Positions 57,227 to 63,729 of a stretch of DNA of 64,000 bases are shown here, piece by piece. The position numbers and the translations under genes were made by a program. The notes beneath the pieces were generated by a model. The model made no database searches. It was given only the letters and a program-made list of their open reading frames with translations, and was not told the DNA's origin. The DNA lies in the IMG/VR virus record IMGVR_UViG_3300046463_000520, positions 34,470 to 98,469 of that record, one strand, 5' to 3'. The DNA comes from a virus. How positions within the stretch are numbered: position 1 is the first letter of the stretch; each line of letters starts with the position of its first letter.

Positions 57227-58074
57227 TGGAACACAAGTTTGATATCGAGCACGCCCGGCTGTATGGCATCGAAGAAGCCATCCTGCTGTCGAATCTCGCT
57301 TTTTGGGTCGTGCGCAACCGTGCCAACGGTGAGAACTTCCGGGAAGGCAAAACGTGGTCGTACAACTCCGTGCGGGCCTTCTCTGAACTGTTTCCGTACA
57401 TGTCGAAAGACCGCATCCGGCGCACGCTGGAAAGCCTGCTGAAGCAAGGCGTGCTCGTGTCGGGAACATACAACGAAGACCCGAAGAACCGCACGCTTTG
57501 GTACGCGTTCGCCGACGAAGACCAATTTTTGCCGGTGCTTTCCCATTTGGCAGAAACGCCAAATGCAGTTGGCAGAAAAGGGGATACCCATTTGGCAAAA
57601 ACGCCAAATGCAAGTGGCGAAACCGACAAATCCCTAATAACTACAGATGGTAAACGGACAGATGAAAAACCAGATGGTAAGGCGGCGCGTGGAACGCGCC
57701 TCTCCGAAGACTGGACCCTGACGCGCGGATGGGCGAAAGAAGCCTTCGAAGCCTGCCCGCATATGACCGACGACCAAGTGCGCCGCGAAGCGCTTCAGTT
57801 CAAAGACTACTGGACGGCCAAAAGCGGTAAGGACGCAGCGAAGCTCGACTGGCTCGCGACGTGGCGTATGTGGATTCGCAAGGCAGGCGAAGGCATCGCG
57901 ACCAACGGCAAGCCGCGCGGCGGCGTCGTCAACCGCGCCGAAGCGATGCACGAGAACAACAAGCGCGCCGCCGCTGACGGCGTGCGGATGCTCGAAGAAC
58001 GCGAAGCCCGGCGCAATGGCGGCGCGACCAACAACCCCGCCGCCGACGACGGCAACACCATCGACATGGAGTAA
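57226..58074 (+). CDS. O-like lytic replication initiator with DnaT-like C-terminus
   Basis: A 282-aa protein from GTG (TCGGAG upstream, TAGTG overlap). The N-terminal winged helix (about 1-100; Y-M-S-K-D-R-I-R-R-T-L-E-S-L-L-K-Q-G-V) is typical of phage replication initiators. The middle (105-145) repeats H-L-A-x-T-P-N-A. The C-terminal F-K-D-Y-W-T-A-K-S-G...K-L-D-W-L-A-T-W-R-M-W-I is the DnaT-type ssDNA/primosome motif. As in lambda O, the DNA encoding the middle region carries a repeat array (57544-57610). A loader-like gene follows. Confidence 0.75.
   Translation: MEHKFDIEHARLYGIEEAILLSNLAFWVVRNRANGENFREGKTWSYNSVRAFSELFPYMSKDRIRRTLESLLKQGVLVSGTYNEDPKNRTLWYAFADEDQFLPVLSHLAETPNAVGRKGDTHLAKTPNASGETDKSLITTDGKRTDEKPDGKAARGTRLSEDWTLTRGWAKEAFEACPHMTDDQVRREALQFKDYWTAKSGKDAAKLDWLATWRMWIRKAGEGIATNGKPRGGVVNRAEAMHENNKRAAADGVRMLEEREARRNGGATNNPAADDGNTIDME
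57544..57610 (+). repeat. Candidate lytic origin inside the initiator gene
   Basis: Two 22-bp units, each with CATTTGGC and GCCAAATG arms around a 6-bp A-rich centre, lie at 57544-57565 and 57589-57610. TTGGCAGAAA (57569-57578) between them and GTGGCGAAA (57614-57622) after them look like half units. Then comes an AT-rich stretch (about 57630-57670). Repeats plus AT-rich DNA in the middle of an O-like gene is the arrangement of the lambda origin. Confidence 0.6.
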
Positions 58075-58079
58075 CGGCT

Positions 58080-58748
58080 ATGACGCCTGCTGACGGACGC
58101 CAGTTGAGCGAAATGCTCACGCGCATCTACCTGACGTACTCGCGCGAGTTTCCCGGCGAATTGCTGCTCGTGTGGTTCGACGCGCTGCGTGAATACGAAC
58201 TCGAAGACATTTCGACGGCGCTTAACCGGCACGTCGCGGACCCGGATGCCGGGCGCTTTGTGCCGAAGCCCGCCGACGTCATCGGGCACCTGAGTGGCGG
58301 CAATAGCGTGCGCGCGATGGCGGCGTGGTCGCTGGTTGACCGCGCGGTGCGCACCATCGGCCAATGGACGTCGATCTGCTTCGATGATCCGATCATTCAT
58401 CGCGTCATTGACGACATGGGCGGATGGTCGAAGCTCGCGAGCACTGAGACGGTCGAAGACCTGAAGTTTCGCGGCATCGAATTCGCCAAGCGCTATCAGG
58501 GCTTTCTCATTACGGGCGGGGTCGGCACCGACTACGCGCCGTATCTCATCGGCATGGCGCAGGCGCACAACGCGCACGAAGGCCACGCCGACAGGATTCA
58601 CCTTCGCTTTGTCGGCGATGCGGACAAGTGCCGCGCCGTCATGGATGCCGCGCAAGGCTCCGGCACGCTGCGCGTGACCGATGCGACGGTTCCCGCTATC
58701 CGCGCGCTCGCCGCGCCCGCCCTGAAACTCGTAGGAGGCTCAAAATGA
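58080..58748 (+). CDS. Replication helicase-loader-like protein (DUF6475 type)
   Basis: A 222-aa protein 5 bp after the initiator gene. L-S-E-M-L-T-R-I-Y-L-T-Y-S-R and W-F-D-A-L-R-E-Y-E-L-E-D-I-S-T-A-L-N-R-H resemble lambda P/DUF6475 N-termini, and a central helical domain with W-S-L-V-D-R-A-V follows. Such proteins deliver the host helicase to the origin. The pairing with an O-like gene supports it. Confidence 0.6.
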   Translation: MTPADGRQLSEMLTRIYLTYSREFPGELLLVWFDALREYELEDISTALNRHVADPDAGRFVPKPADVIGHLSGGNSVRAMAAWSLVDRAVRTIGQWTSICFDDPIIHRVIDDMGGWSKLASTETVEDLKFRGIEFAKRYQGFLITGGVGTDYAPYLIGMAQAHNAHEGHADRIHLRFVGDADKCRAVMDAAQGSGTLRVTDATVPAIRALAAPALKLVGGSK

Positions 58749-59179
58749 CCCATTCCCGTATCGTCATCGCGCTCGGACTCGACGCGTGTTCCATCATCGC
58801 CGCGCACTTTGCGATTCGCGAGAACGAGCAAAGCGCCAACCCGCTGCCGGTCGTGGTGCTCGCGCCGCGCTGCATCGGCGTGGCAGCAATCGAACAGGCC
58901 ACGCGTTACCTCGGCATTCCGATCACGAGCGTGTCGATTCGTGAATTCCTGAAGTTCAACGCGCCGGGCGACGTCCACGTATGGGGTGTGCCCGCCGACG
59001 ATCAGGACGGCCACGCCGACATGCAGGGCATTTTCACGACCCGCGCGTTCGCCTCTGTGCTCGCGGACCGGGCGCTGCGTCGCGCCGACTGCGAAGAACT
59101 CGCGCGGCGCGCGGGCCTGTCGTGGTTCATGCACTTCGAGCGCGTGGGCGCAGAGCGCATCGAGCGGGCGGCGGCATGA
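58745..59179 (+). CDS. Hypothetical Rossmann-like protein
   Basis: A 144-aa protein in an ATGA overlap. Alternating strands and helices (R-I-V-I-A-L-G-L-D-A, P-L-P-V-V-V-L-A-P, I-P-I-T-S-V-S-I-R-E-F) give a Rossmann-like texture. No known active-site motif is visible. Member of the replication operon. Confidence 0.55.
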   Translation: MTHSRIVIALGLDACSIIAAHFAIRENEQSANPLPVVVLAPRCIGVAAIEQATRYLGIPITSVSIREFLKFNAPGDVHVWGVPADDQDGHADMQGIFTTRAFASVLADRALRRADCEELARRAGLSWFMHFERVGAERIERAAA

Positions 59180-59508
59180 CGAACCCTGTCTATCAGGCAT
59201 ACCGCGCGCGCGCCGCCTACAAGCTCGCTGCGCCGCCCGTCGCCAAGCCGATCCCGCCGCAATGGAAATACCGCGAAGGTGACATGCTCACGCTAGACGC
59301 GCGCGGCGTGCAGGACGAACAGTACGCCGACCACGCCGGGCTGACGTGCCAAGTGCTCGCGCAATACGACGGGTATAAGGACGCCGACGGCACGGACCAC
59401 TACACGGCAGGCGGTTGCTACTTCGTCGGGTTCGCCTGCGGCTGTCGCATGAACGTGTTCGAGCACTGGTTGAAGCGCGACGACGGCACGCGCACGGAAG
59501 TGCAATGA
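59176..59508 (+). CDS. Hypothetical protein of the replication operon
   Basis: A 110-aa protein in an ATGA overlap, with a basic N-terminus, then beta-rich G-D-M-L-T-L-D-A and C-Y-F-V-G-F-A-C-G-C-R-M-N-V-F (three close Cys). May bind metal. Unrecognised. Confidence 0.55.
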   Translation: MTNPVYQAYRARAAYKLAAPPVAKPIPPQWKYREGDMLTLDARGVQDEQYADHAGLTCQVLAQYDGYKDADGTDHYTAGGCYFVGFACGCRMNVFEHWLKRDDGTRTEVQ

Positions 59509-59735
59509 AGCGCTGCGAATGGTGCGAGTCGTTCGATGGCCGCTACAACACGCGCGACCGCAAGTGCTGTCAGGTCCGCATGATGGCGCTCGCACCGCCC
59601 AAGCGCAGGCGGCAAATGCTCGACGCCATCGCGAGCAAAAGCGGGCAGCGCGTCGCCGAATACGCCGAACACTTGGCGCTCGTTGAACTCGACCGCTGGA
59701 AGGCATACCGCGCCGCTGCCGCGCAACCTGTGTAA
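59505..59735 (+). CDS. Small Cys-rich protein
   Basis: A 76-aa protein in an ATGA overlap, starting MKRCEWCESFDGRYNTRDRK and followed by C-C-Q-V-R. The C-x-x-C...C-C pattern suggests a zinc knuckle, and the rest is helical. Function unknown. Confidence 0.55.
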   Translation: MKRCEWCESFDGRYNTRDRKCCQVRMMALAPPKRRRQMLDAIASKSGQRVAEYAEHLALVELDRWKAYRAAAAQPV

Positions 59736-59786
59736 ACGCCCTAAGTTACCGGCCTGCCGCGAAAAATTCTCCTAAATATAGGCCGA

Positions 59787-59815
59787 ATATCAGTTCATGA
59801 TAGGGAAACTGATAT
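59787..59815. promoter_or_regulatory. Operator-like inverted repeat
   Basis: Arms ATATCAGTT (59787-59795) and AACTGATAT (59807-59815) are 11 bp apart, 14 bp before the TAGGAAAACG motif. The ACTGATAT half also appears inside the spacer of the early promoter at 53910-53938. A regulated promoter is likely here. Confidence 0.5.
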
Positions 59816-59828
59816 AGAATTACCGTCA

Positions 59829-59838
59829 TAGGAAAACG
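59829..59838 (+). promoter_or_regulatory. TAGGAAAACG motif, copy 8 (10 of 11 bases)
   Basis: TAGGAAAACGG, 23 bp before the ATG of the DUF1064 gene and just after an inverted repeat. It shares the CATAGG context of copies 2 and 3. Confidence 0.5.
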
Positions 59839-59851
59839 GATAGGCCGGGCG

Positions 59852-60331
59852 ATGCGCACATATGCACACAAGCCCCGCGCGAAGGCGCGGCGGCGCTACA
59901 TGACGGAAGCGGAATATGAGGCGCATTTGAGCCGCGTCCATCAGCACGCGGACGCCCATGCGCCGAAGACGGCGGGCGGCGCGGTGAAGCGCTCGAAGCA
60001 TGGGAACGTGAAGATCGAGCACGGCGGCATCGTGTTCGATTCGAAGCGCGAACTGAAATGCTGGCTCGTGCTCAAGACGCTGGAAGCGGCGGGCGCAATC
60101 ACAAACCTGCGCCGTCAGGTCCGCTTCGAACTGTTGCCCGCTGAAAAGCTCCACGGCGAGAAGCGCACGAAGCCGGGATGGGATTACGTCGCCGACTTCG
60201 TGTTCATCGACTCGGAAGGGCGGACGGTTGTGCAGGATTGCAAGTCGAAGCACACGCGCACGCTGCCGGAATACCGCTCGAAGAAGCACGCGATGAAATC
60301 GCTGCTGAAAATCGACGTTGAGGAAGTGTGA
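59852..60331 (+). CDS. DUF1064-type endonuclease-like protein
   Basis: A 159-aa protein. I-V-F-D-S-K-R-E-L-K-C-W, R-R-Q-V-R-F-E-L, D-Y-V-A-D-F-V-F-I-D and V-Q-D-C-K-S-K match DUF1064, whose E...D...D/E-x-K arrangement places it among restriction-endonuclease-fold nucleases and possible junction resolvases. It starts a new unit with small DNA-metabolism genes. Confidence 0.8.
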   Translation: MRTYAHKPRAKARRRYMTEAEYEAHLSRVHQHADAHAPKTAGGAVKRSKHGNVKIEHGGIVFDSKRELKCWLVLKTLEAAGAITNLRRQVRFELLPAEKLHGEKRTKPGWDYVADFVFIDSEGRTVVQDCKSKHTRTLPEYRSKKHAMKSLLKIDVEEV

Positions 60332-60332
60332 C

Positions 60333-60587
60333 GTGCGCGAGACGCGGAAGTATTGCTGGCATTGCAAGCAGGTCAAGCCGCTCGAAGCGTTCGCGAAAGC
60401 CAAGCGCACGCCCGACGGCTTGCAGCAAAAGTGCCGCGAGTGCGCAAAGGAATACATGACGGCGTACCGGGCGAGCAACGCCGAACGCATCAAGGCATTG
60501 AACGCGAAGCACAACGCCAAGCGCGGGCAATCGAAGGAACTCACGCTGTTTCAGGCGATGCACAACATGGTGCGGGCGGGGCAGTAA
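60333..60587 (+). CDS. Small zinc-ribbon protein
   Basis: An 84-aa protein from GTG at 60333, 1 bp after the preceding stop; an ATG at 60318 would overlap. C-W-H-C-K-Q-V-K-P-L-E-A-F...C-R-E-C-A-K-E-Y is the knuckle seen in many phage HNH proteins, but the HNH itself is absent. Possibly a recombination or packaging adaptor. Confidence 0.6.
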   Translation: MRETRKYCWHCKQVKPLEAFAKAKRTPDGLQQKCRECAKEYMTAYRASNAERIKALNAKHNAKRGQSKELTLFQAMHNMVRAGQ

Positions 60588-61039
60588 TGGAAATCATGCT
60601 CACGAAGCTGCCGGGCGGCGCGCTGGCGGCGATGGACGAAGGTCAGGCGGACCTGCTCAAGCATTGGCCTGCCGATACGGTCGTGAAGTGCAAGCTGTCG
60701 CGGGTGCGCAACCCGAAGTTTCACCGCAAGTTTTTCGCCCTGATTACGGTCGGCTTCGAAGCCTTCGAGCCGGAACAGGAATACAAGGGCTACGTCATCG
60801 AGAAGAACTTCGATGCGTTTCGCGACGACGTAATCATCATGGCCGGGCATTACCACGCGACCATGCGGCCCGACGGCGTTATGCGCCTGCGCCCGAAGTC
60901 GATTTCGTTCGCAAAGATGGATCAGGACGCATTCGAAGACCTGTACTCAAGGGTCGCGAATGTGCTGTTGCAACGGGTTCTCACGCGCTACACGCGAGAA
61001 GACTTGGACACGGTAGTCAACCGCATCGCGGGGTTCTAA
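60587..61039 (+). CDS. DUF1367 family protein
   Basis: A 150-aa protein in a TAATG overlap. L-K-H-W-P-A-D-T-V-V-K-C-K-L-S-R-V-R-N-P-K-F-H-R-K-F-F-A-L and P-K-S-I-S-F-A-K-M match DUF1367, commonly found in lambdoid nin-like regions. Its biochemical role is unknown. Confidence 0.75.
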   Translation: MEIMLTKLPGGALAAMDEGQADLLKHWPADTVVKCKLSRVRNPKFHRKFFALITVGFEAFEPEQEYKGYVIEKNFDAFRDDVIIMAGHYHATMRPDGVMRLRPKSISFAKMDQDAFEDLYSRVANVLLQRVLTRYTREDLDTVVNRIAGF

Positions 61040-61044
61040 GAACA

Positions 61045-61836
61045 ATGGTCAAGACGGCACGCAAGGTCCGCAAACTGTCCGCACAGTACCGCACGACGGG
61101 GCGTTCGAAGGTCGCAATCACGCCCGCCGAACTGCGCGAAAGCATGACCGAAACGCAGGTCGAATCGACGGTCAAGCAAGCGCTCACGCGCTTCAAGCGC
61201 AATCACAGCGCGCCCGCCGAACTCGAAGCGCTGCGTTACAAGCTCGTTCAAGCGCGCGTCATGCAGGGCATGATGGCCGTGGAAGCGGCGGAAAAGTTCG
61301 GCTACGCGAACTCGTCGCAGATTTCGCAGATTGAATCCGGCGAGCGCAAGACGCCGAACGACTGGAAGTTCCTGCGCCGCGCCGCCGAAGTGTATTCCGT
61401 GTCCGTGGACTGGCTTCTCGGCCTGTCGCCGAACATGGAACACGACGCGCGCGCCGCGCATCACTTCGCGCTGCTGCGCGGGACCGAAGACGTGATTCAG
61501 CGCATGTCGCTCGCGATCACGACCGCGATGGTGCATACCGCGCAGGAAACGCAACCGCTCATGGACGAAGTGCAGCGCGTGCTGTCCGCCGTGGACGAAC
61601 TGAACGTGCGCTTTGATAAATTCGCCGCCCGCCCTGAGTTTGACGACTATCCGGGCGCGGCTCCCGTCGATGCCGCCGTGAAAGCGCTGTACGAAGCGAC
61701 GCAACCGATGCGCTTCAAGCTGAAGAAGTATCGCGGCATCGAAAGCTACATGTCTGAAGTCACGCGCGGCACCTTGCCGCCGATTGAATACCTCACCGAA
61801 CGCTACGCCCAAGGCGAACTAGGACTCGACGCATGA
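61045..61836 (+). CDS. XRE-family HTH regulator with long C-terminus
   Basis: A 263-aa protein. A basic N-terminus (1-30) and helical region precede an XRE HTH (about 70-125; E-A-A-E-K-F-G-Y-A-N-S-S-Q-I-S-Q-I-E-S-G-E-R). The C-terminal 130 residues are helical with no recognised domain. It could be the regulator of the late or early promoter family described here; this is unproven. Its stop overlaps the next ATG. Confidence 0.65.
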   Translation: MVKTARKVRKLSAQYRTTGRSKVAITPAELRESMTETQVESTVKQALTRFKRNHSAPAELEALRYKLVQARVMQGMMAVEAAEKFGYANSSQISQIESGERKTPNDWKFLRRAAEVYSVSVDWLLGLSPNMEHDARAAHHFALLRGTEDVIQRMSLAITTAMVHTAQETQPLMDEVQRVLSAVDELNVRFDKFAARPEFDDYPGAAPVDAAVKALYEATQPMRFKLKKYRGIESYMSEVTRGTLPPIEYLTERYAQGELGLDA

Positions 61837-61982
61837 CCCGCATCAACGCTCTTTTCTCCCGCGCCTATGAATGGCTTGCCGAAGACCCGTTCAATTCCAT
61901 CCTCGTGCTCACAAGCGGCACGGGCGTGGTCGGCGGCATCATCGGCGGCGTGGTCGGCGTGATTCTCTGCAAGGCCGTGTAA
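61833..61982 (+). CDS. 49-aa membrane protein
   Basis: Coupled to the HTH gene by ATGA and to the next by TAATG. It begins MTRINALFSRAYEWLAEDPF and ends in a Gly-rich membrane helix (V-V-G-G-I-I-G-G-V-V-G-V-I-L). Probably a small inner-membrane phage protein. Confidence 0.55.
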   Translation: MTRINALFSRAYEWLAEDPFNSILVLTSGTGVVGGIIGGVVGVILCKAV

Positions 61983-62128
61983 TGGCCGGGCTTTGCTCGT
62001 TCTTCGGTATTTCGCTGGCTGTCGTGTGCATGGCTATGCCCGCGCACGTCAAGCCGCGACTGTGGGCCGCGCTCGCGCTGCTCGCCGTACTTCTCACCCT
62101 CGCTGGTATCCCTGCTATCCCTCAATAG
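61982..62128 (+). CDS. 48-aa membrane protein
   Basis: Two hydrophobic segments (about 4-18 and 27-45) with a short polar turn, H-V-K-P-R. Start in a TAATG overlap. Function unknown; holin-like by size, but far from the lysis genes. Confidence 0.5.
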   Translation: MAGLCSFFGISLAVVCMAMPAHVKPRLWAALALLAVLLTLAGIPAIPQ

Positions 62129-62138
62129 GAGAATCACC

Positions 62139-62282
62139 ATGAAACGTTCCGCTAACCGCTGGTCGATGAAGCATTCCGTCGTTCGCTGGTCTATCTGCAT
62201 GGCTTTCCTCATGGCGTTCGCCGCGCAGGGCGTCATTGCGACGTTCTCGCAGGAAGCGCAGGCAAGCGTCGCGAGCAAGTGA
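62139..62282 (+). CDS. 47-aa membrane or exported peptide
   Basis: AGGAG sits 8 bp before ATG. A basic start (MKRSANRWSMKHSVVRWSIC) is followed by a hydrophobic run and a polar end. The repeated R-W-S in the first 20 residues suggests internal duplication. Possibly a signal-anchored peptide. Confidence 0.5.
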   Translation: MKRSANRWSMKHSVVRWSICMAFLMAFAAQGVIATFSQEAQASVASK

Positions 62283-62284
62283 CC

Positions 62285-62620
62285 ATGCCGGGCATCGACA
62301 ATTCGCGCGGTACGGGTCGCACGACACGGATGCTGTTCCGCGCAATGTGTGCCGTCGCGAGCGGCAAGCAGGTCATTCTCGTGTCGCCGCACGCGTCGAT
62401 GACGCACTACATGCAAAAGGTGCTGCGCGATGCCGGGCTTGAACCGACGGACAAAGTGAAATTCGTGACGCTGCCCGTCGCGCGCGCCTTCGCAGACAGG
62501 CCGATCCCGCGTGACGTGCGGTTCTTCTACGATCACGTCGCGCTAGACGCTATCGAAATCGGCGGCGCGGATTGGGCGGCGCGCTCGCTCCTGCAAGACA
62601 GGGGAGTGCTCGCGGAGTGA
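62285..62620 (+). CDS. P-loop-like hypothetical protein
   Basis: A 111-aa protein from ATG at 62285; a GTG two codons earlier overlaps the preceding stop. R-G-T-G-R-T-T-R-M-L-F-R-A resembles a Walker A, then K-Q-V-I-L-V-S-P forms a strand, and V-R-F-F-Y-D-H-V a later strand. Too short for a full ATPase; a truncated P-loop protein is likely. Confidence 0.55.
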   Translation: MPGIDNSRGTGRTTRMLFRAMCAVASGKQVILVSPHASMTHYMQKVLRDAGLEPTDKVKFVTLPVARAFADRPIPRDVRFFYDHVALDAIEIGGADWAARSLLQDRGVLAE

Positions 62621-62883
62621 GAATCCATATCAGCTATGGCCCGGCGCGTAAGAAGCCGCGCGTCGGCGACCGCCGCACCACGAAAAAGCACGGCGAACAG
62701 ATTCGCGTGTTCCGCATGGCGCGCTGGAACGGGCGAGTCATCGGATACGACTGCACGAACGGACGGCAGCAATACGATTGGGTTCCGCTCGCGGATGCAC
62801 ACAAACACGGCATGTCGCACCACTGGACGCCGGAAGAACGCGAGCGGTTTGCGCCGCCCGCACCAACGACCATCCCTGATTAG
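62617..62883 (+). CDS. Hypothetical basic protein
   Basis: An 88-aa protein from GTG in a GTGA overlap. Basic N-terminal 40 residues (R-K-K-P-R-V-G-D-R-R-T-T-K-K), then R-V-F-R-M-A-R-W-N-G-R-V-I-G-Y-D and W-V-P-L-A-D-A-H-K. No family recognised. Confidence 0.55.
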   Translation: MRIHISYGPARKKPRVGDRRTTKKHGEQIRVFRMARWNGRVIGYDCTNGRQQYDWVPLADAHKHGMSHHWTPEERERFAPPAPTTIPD

Positions 62884-62891
62884 GAAAAGAA

Positions 62892-63275
62892 ATGAAGAAA
62901 CTGCTTTTGCTCGCCGCGTGCTCTGCCGCTGCACTGCTGTCCGGTTGTGACAATGACGCGCGGGTAGCGTCGCGCAACCTGTCCGAAGCGGCGGACAACT
63001 TTCAGATTGCGCGCCGTGTCGTGTTCTACAACGGCATTACCGGCGAGTACATTCTGAGCGTGGAAGGGCTGTGTTCGATTGATAACGACGCGGCGGCGCG
63101 CAAGGTGGCAATAACCTGCAAGACCGCGCCGGGCGTGTTCAAAAAGCATTTCCTCGGCCTGTCGGACAACGTGACGTACTTCGCCGAACAGATGGACGCC
63201 GCGAGCGTGAGCACGGCGCGCTACAAGGTGACGTTCAAGCCGTCCGTGATTGTGCCGGACGTGCAACTGCGATAA
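62892..63275 (+). CDS. Phage beta-sandwich-type lipoprotein
   Basis: A 127-aa protein with a lipoprotein signal (MKKLLLLAACSAAALLSGC). The mature part, R-N-L-S-E-A-A-D-N-F-Q-I-A-R-R-V-V-F-Y-N-G-I-T and K-K-H-F-L-G-L-S-D-N-V, matches a small outer-membrane lipoprotein widespread in Proteobacterial phages. Such proteins may cause superinfection exclusion. It has AGGAAAAGAA before ATG and a terminator after it. Confidence 0.75.
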   Translation: MKKLLLLAACSAAALLSGCDNDARVASRNLSEAADNFQIARRVVFYNGITGEYILSVEGLCSIDNDAAARKVAITCKTAPGVFKKHFLGLSDNVTYFAEQMDAASVSTARYKVTFKPSVIVPDVQLR

Positions 63276-63297
63276 GGCCCCGCTCTGCATCAACGCC

Positions 63298-63321
63298 AAG
63301 CCCGCCGTGTGTGGGCTTTTT
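63298..63321 (+). terminator. Rho-independent terminator
   Basis: AAGCCC (63298-63303) and GGGCTT (63313-63318) arms with a 9-base loop and five T. It precedes the fourth early promoter. Confidence 0.75.
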
Positions 63322-63334
63322 CACATTCGACCCC

Positions 63335-63363
63335 TTGCAATGTCATTCGTGAGCGCATACGAT
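63335..63363 (+). promoter_or_regulatory. Shared early promoter, copy 4
   Basis: -35 TTGCAA, 17-bp spacer, -10 TACGAT on the plus strand, 37 bp before the 60-aa gene. The TCATTCGTGAGCGCA core is intact while the -35 and -10 have changed, supporting a functional role for the spacer. Confidence 0.7.
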
Positions 63364-63399
63364 TCAACTTAACGAATCACTTCCCCCGGAGAACGCACC

Positions 63400-63582
63400 A
63401 TGAACGCACCGAAAATCGTCATCAAGAATCAACCGCGTGCTTGGCAATCCCTGCGCAACTTCGCATGGAGCGATAGCCGCCCGTTCGTCGTGTACGTCGA
63501 TGGCAGGGTCGCGCTCGACAAGCAAGGCCGTGAGCGTCGCTTCGAGTCGGAAGCGGGCGCGCGCAAGGCGTTCGCGAAGTGA
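63400..63582 (+). CDS. Hypothetical early protein
   Basis: A 60-aa basic protein with CCGGAG before ATG, first after the early promoter. R-P-F-V-V-Y-V-D-G-R-V-A-L-D and F-E-S-E-A-G-A-R-K-A-F give a small beta-helix fold like other early proteins here. Its stop overlaps the next GTG. Confidence 0.6.
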   Translation: MNAPKIVIKNQPRAWQSLRNFAWSDSRPFVVYVDGRVALDKQGRERRFESEAGARKAFAK

Positions 63583-63707
63583 GCGGGACATTCAGACCGA
63601 AAAAGACGCACGCCTGCGAGAAATGCGGGTGGCGTGGACAACGCGCCCGCGTGCGCGCGTGTCCGCGCTGCGGGTTCTGGCATCCTAAGCCGGTCCCGAC
63701 CGCCTAA
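63579..63707 (+). CDS. 42-aa zinc-ribbon peptide
   Basis: A GTG-start frame in a GTGA overlap. C-E-K-C-G-W-R-G and, 10 residues later, C-P-R-C-G-F-W-H form a complete two-knuckle zinc ribbon. Such peptides bind nucleic acid or RNA polymerase; a transcription role is possible. Confidence 0.6.
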   Translation: MSGTFRPKKTHACEKCGWRGQRARVRACPRCGFWHPKPVPTA

Positions 63708-63729
63708 CACCACAAGGGAGCACACAAGC

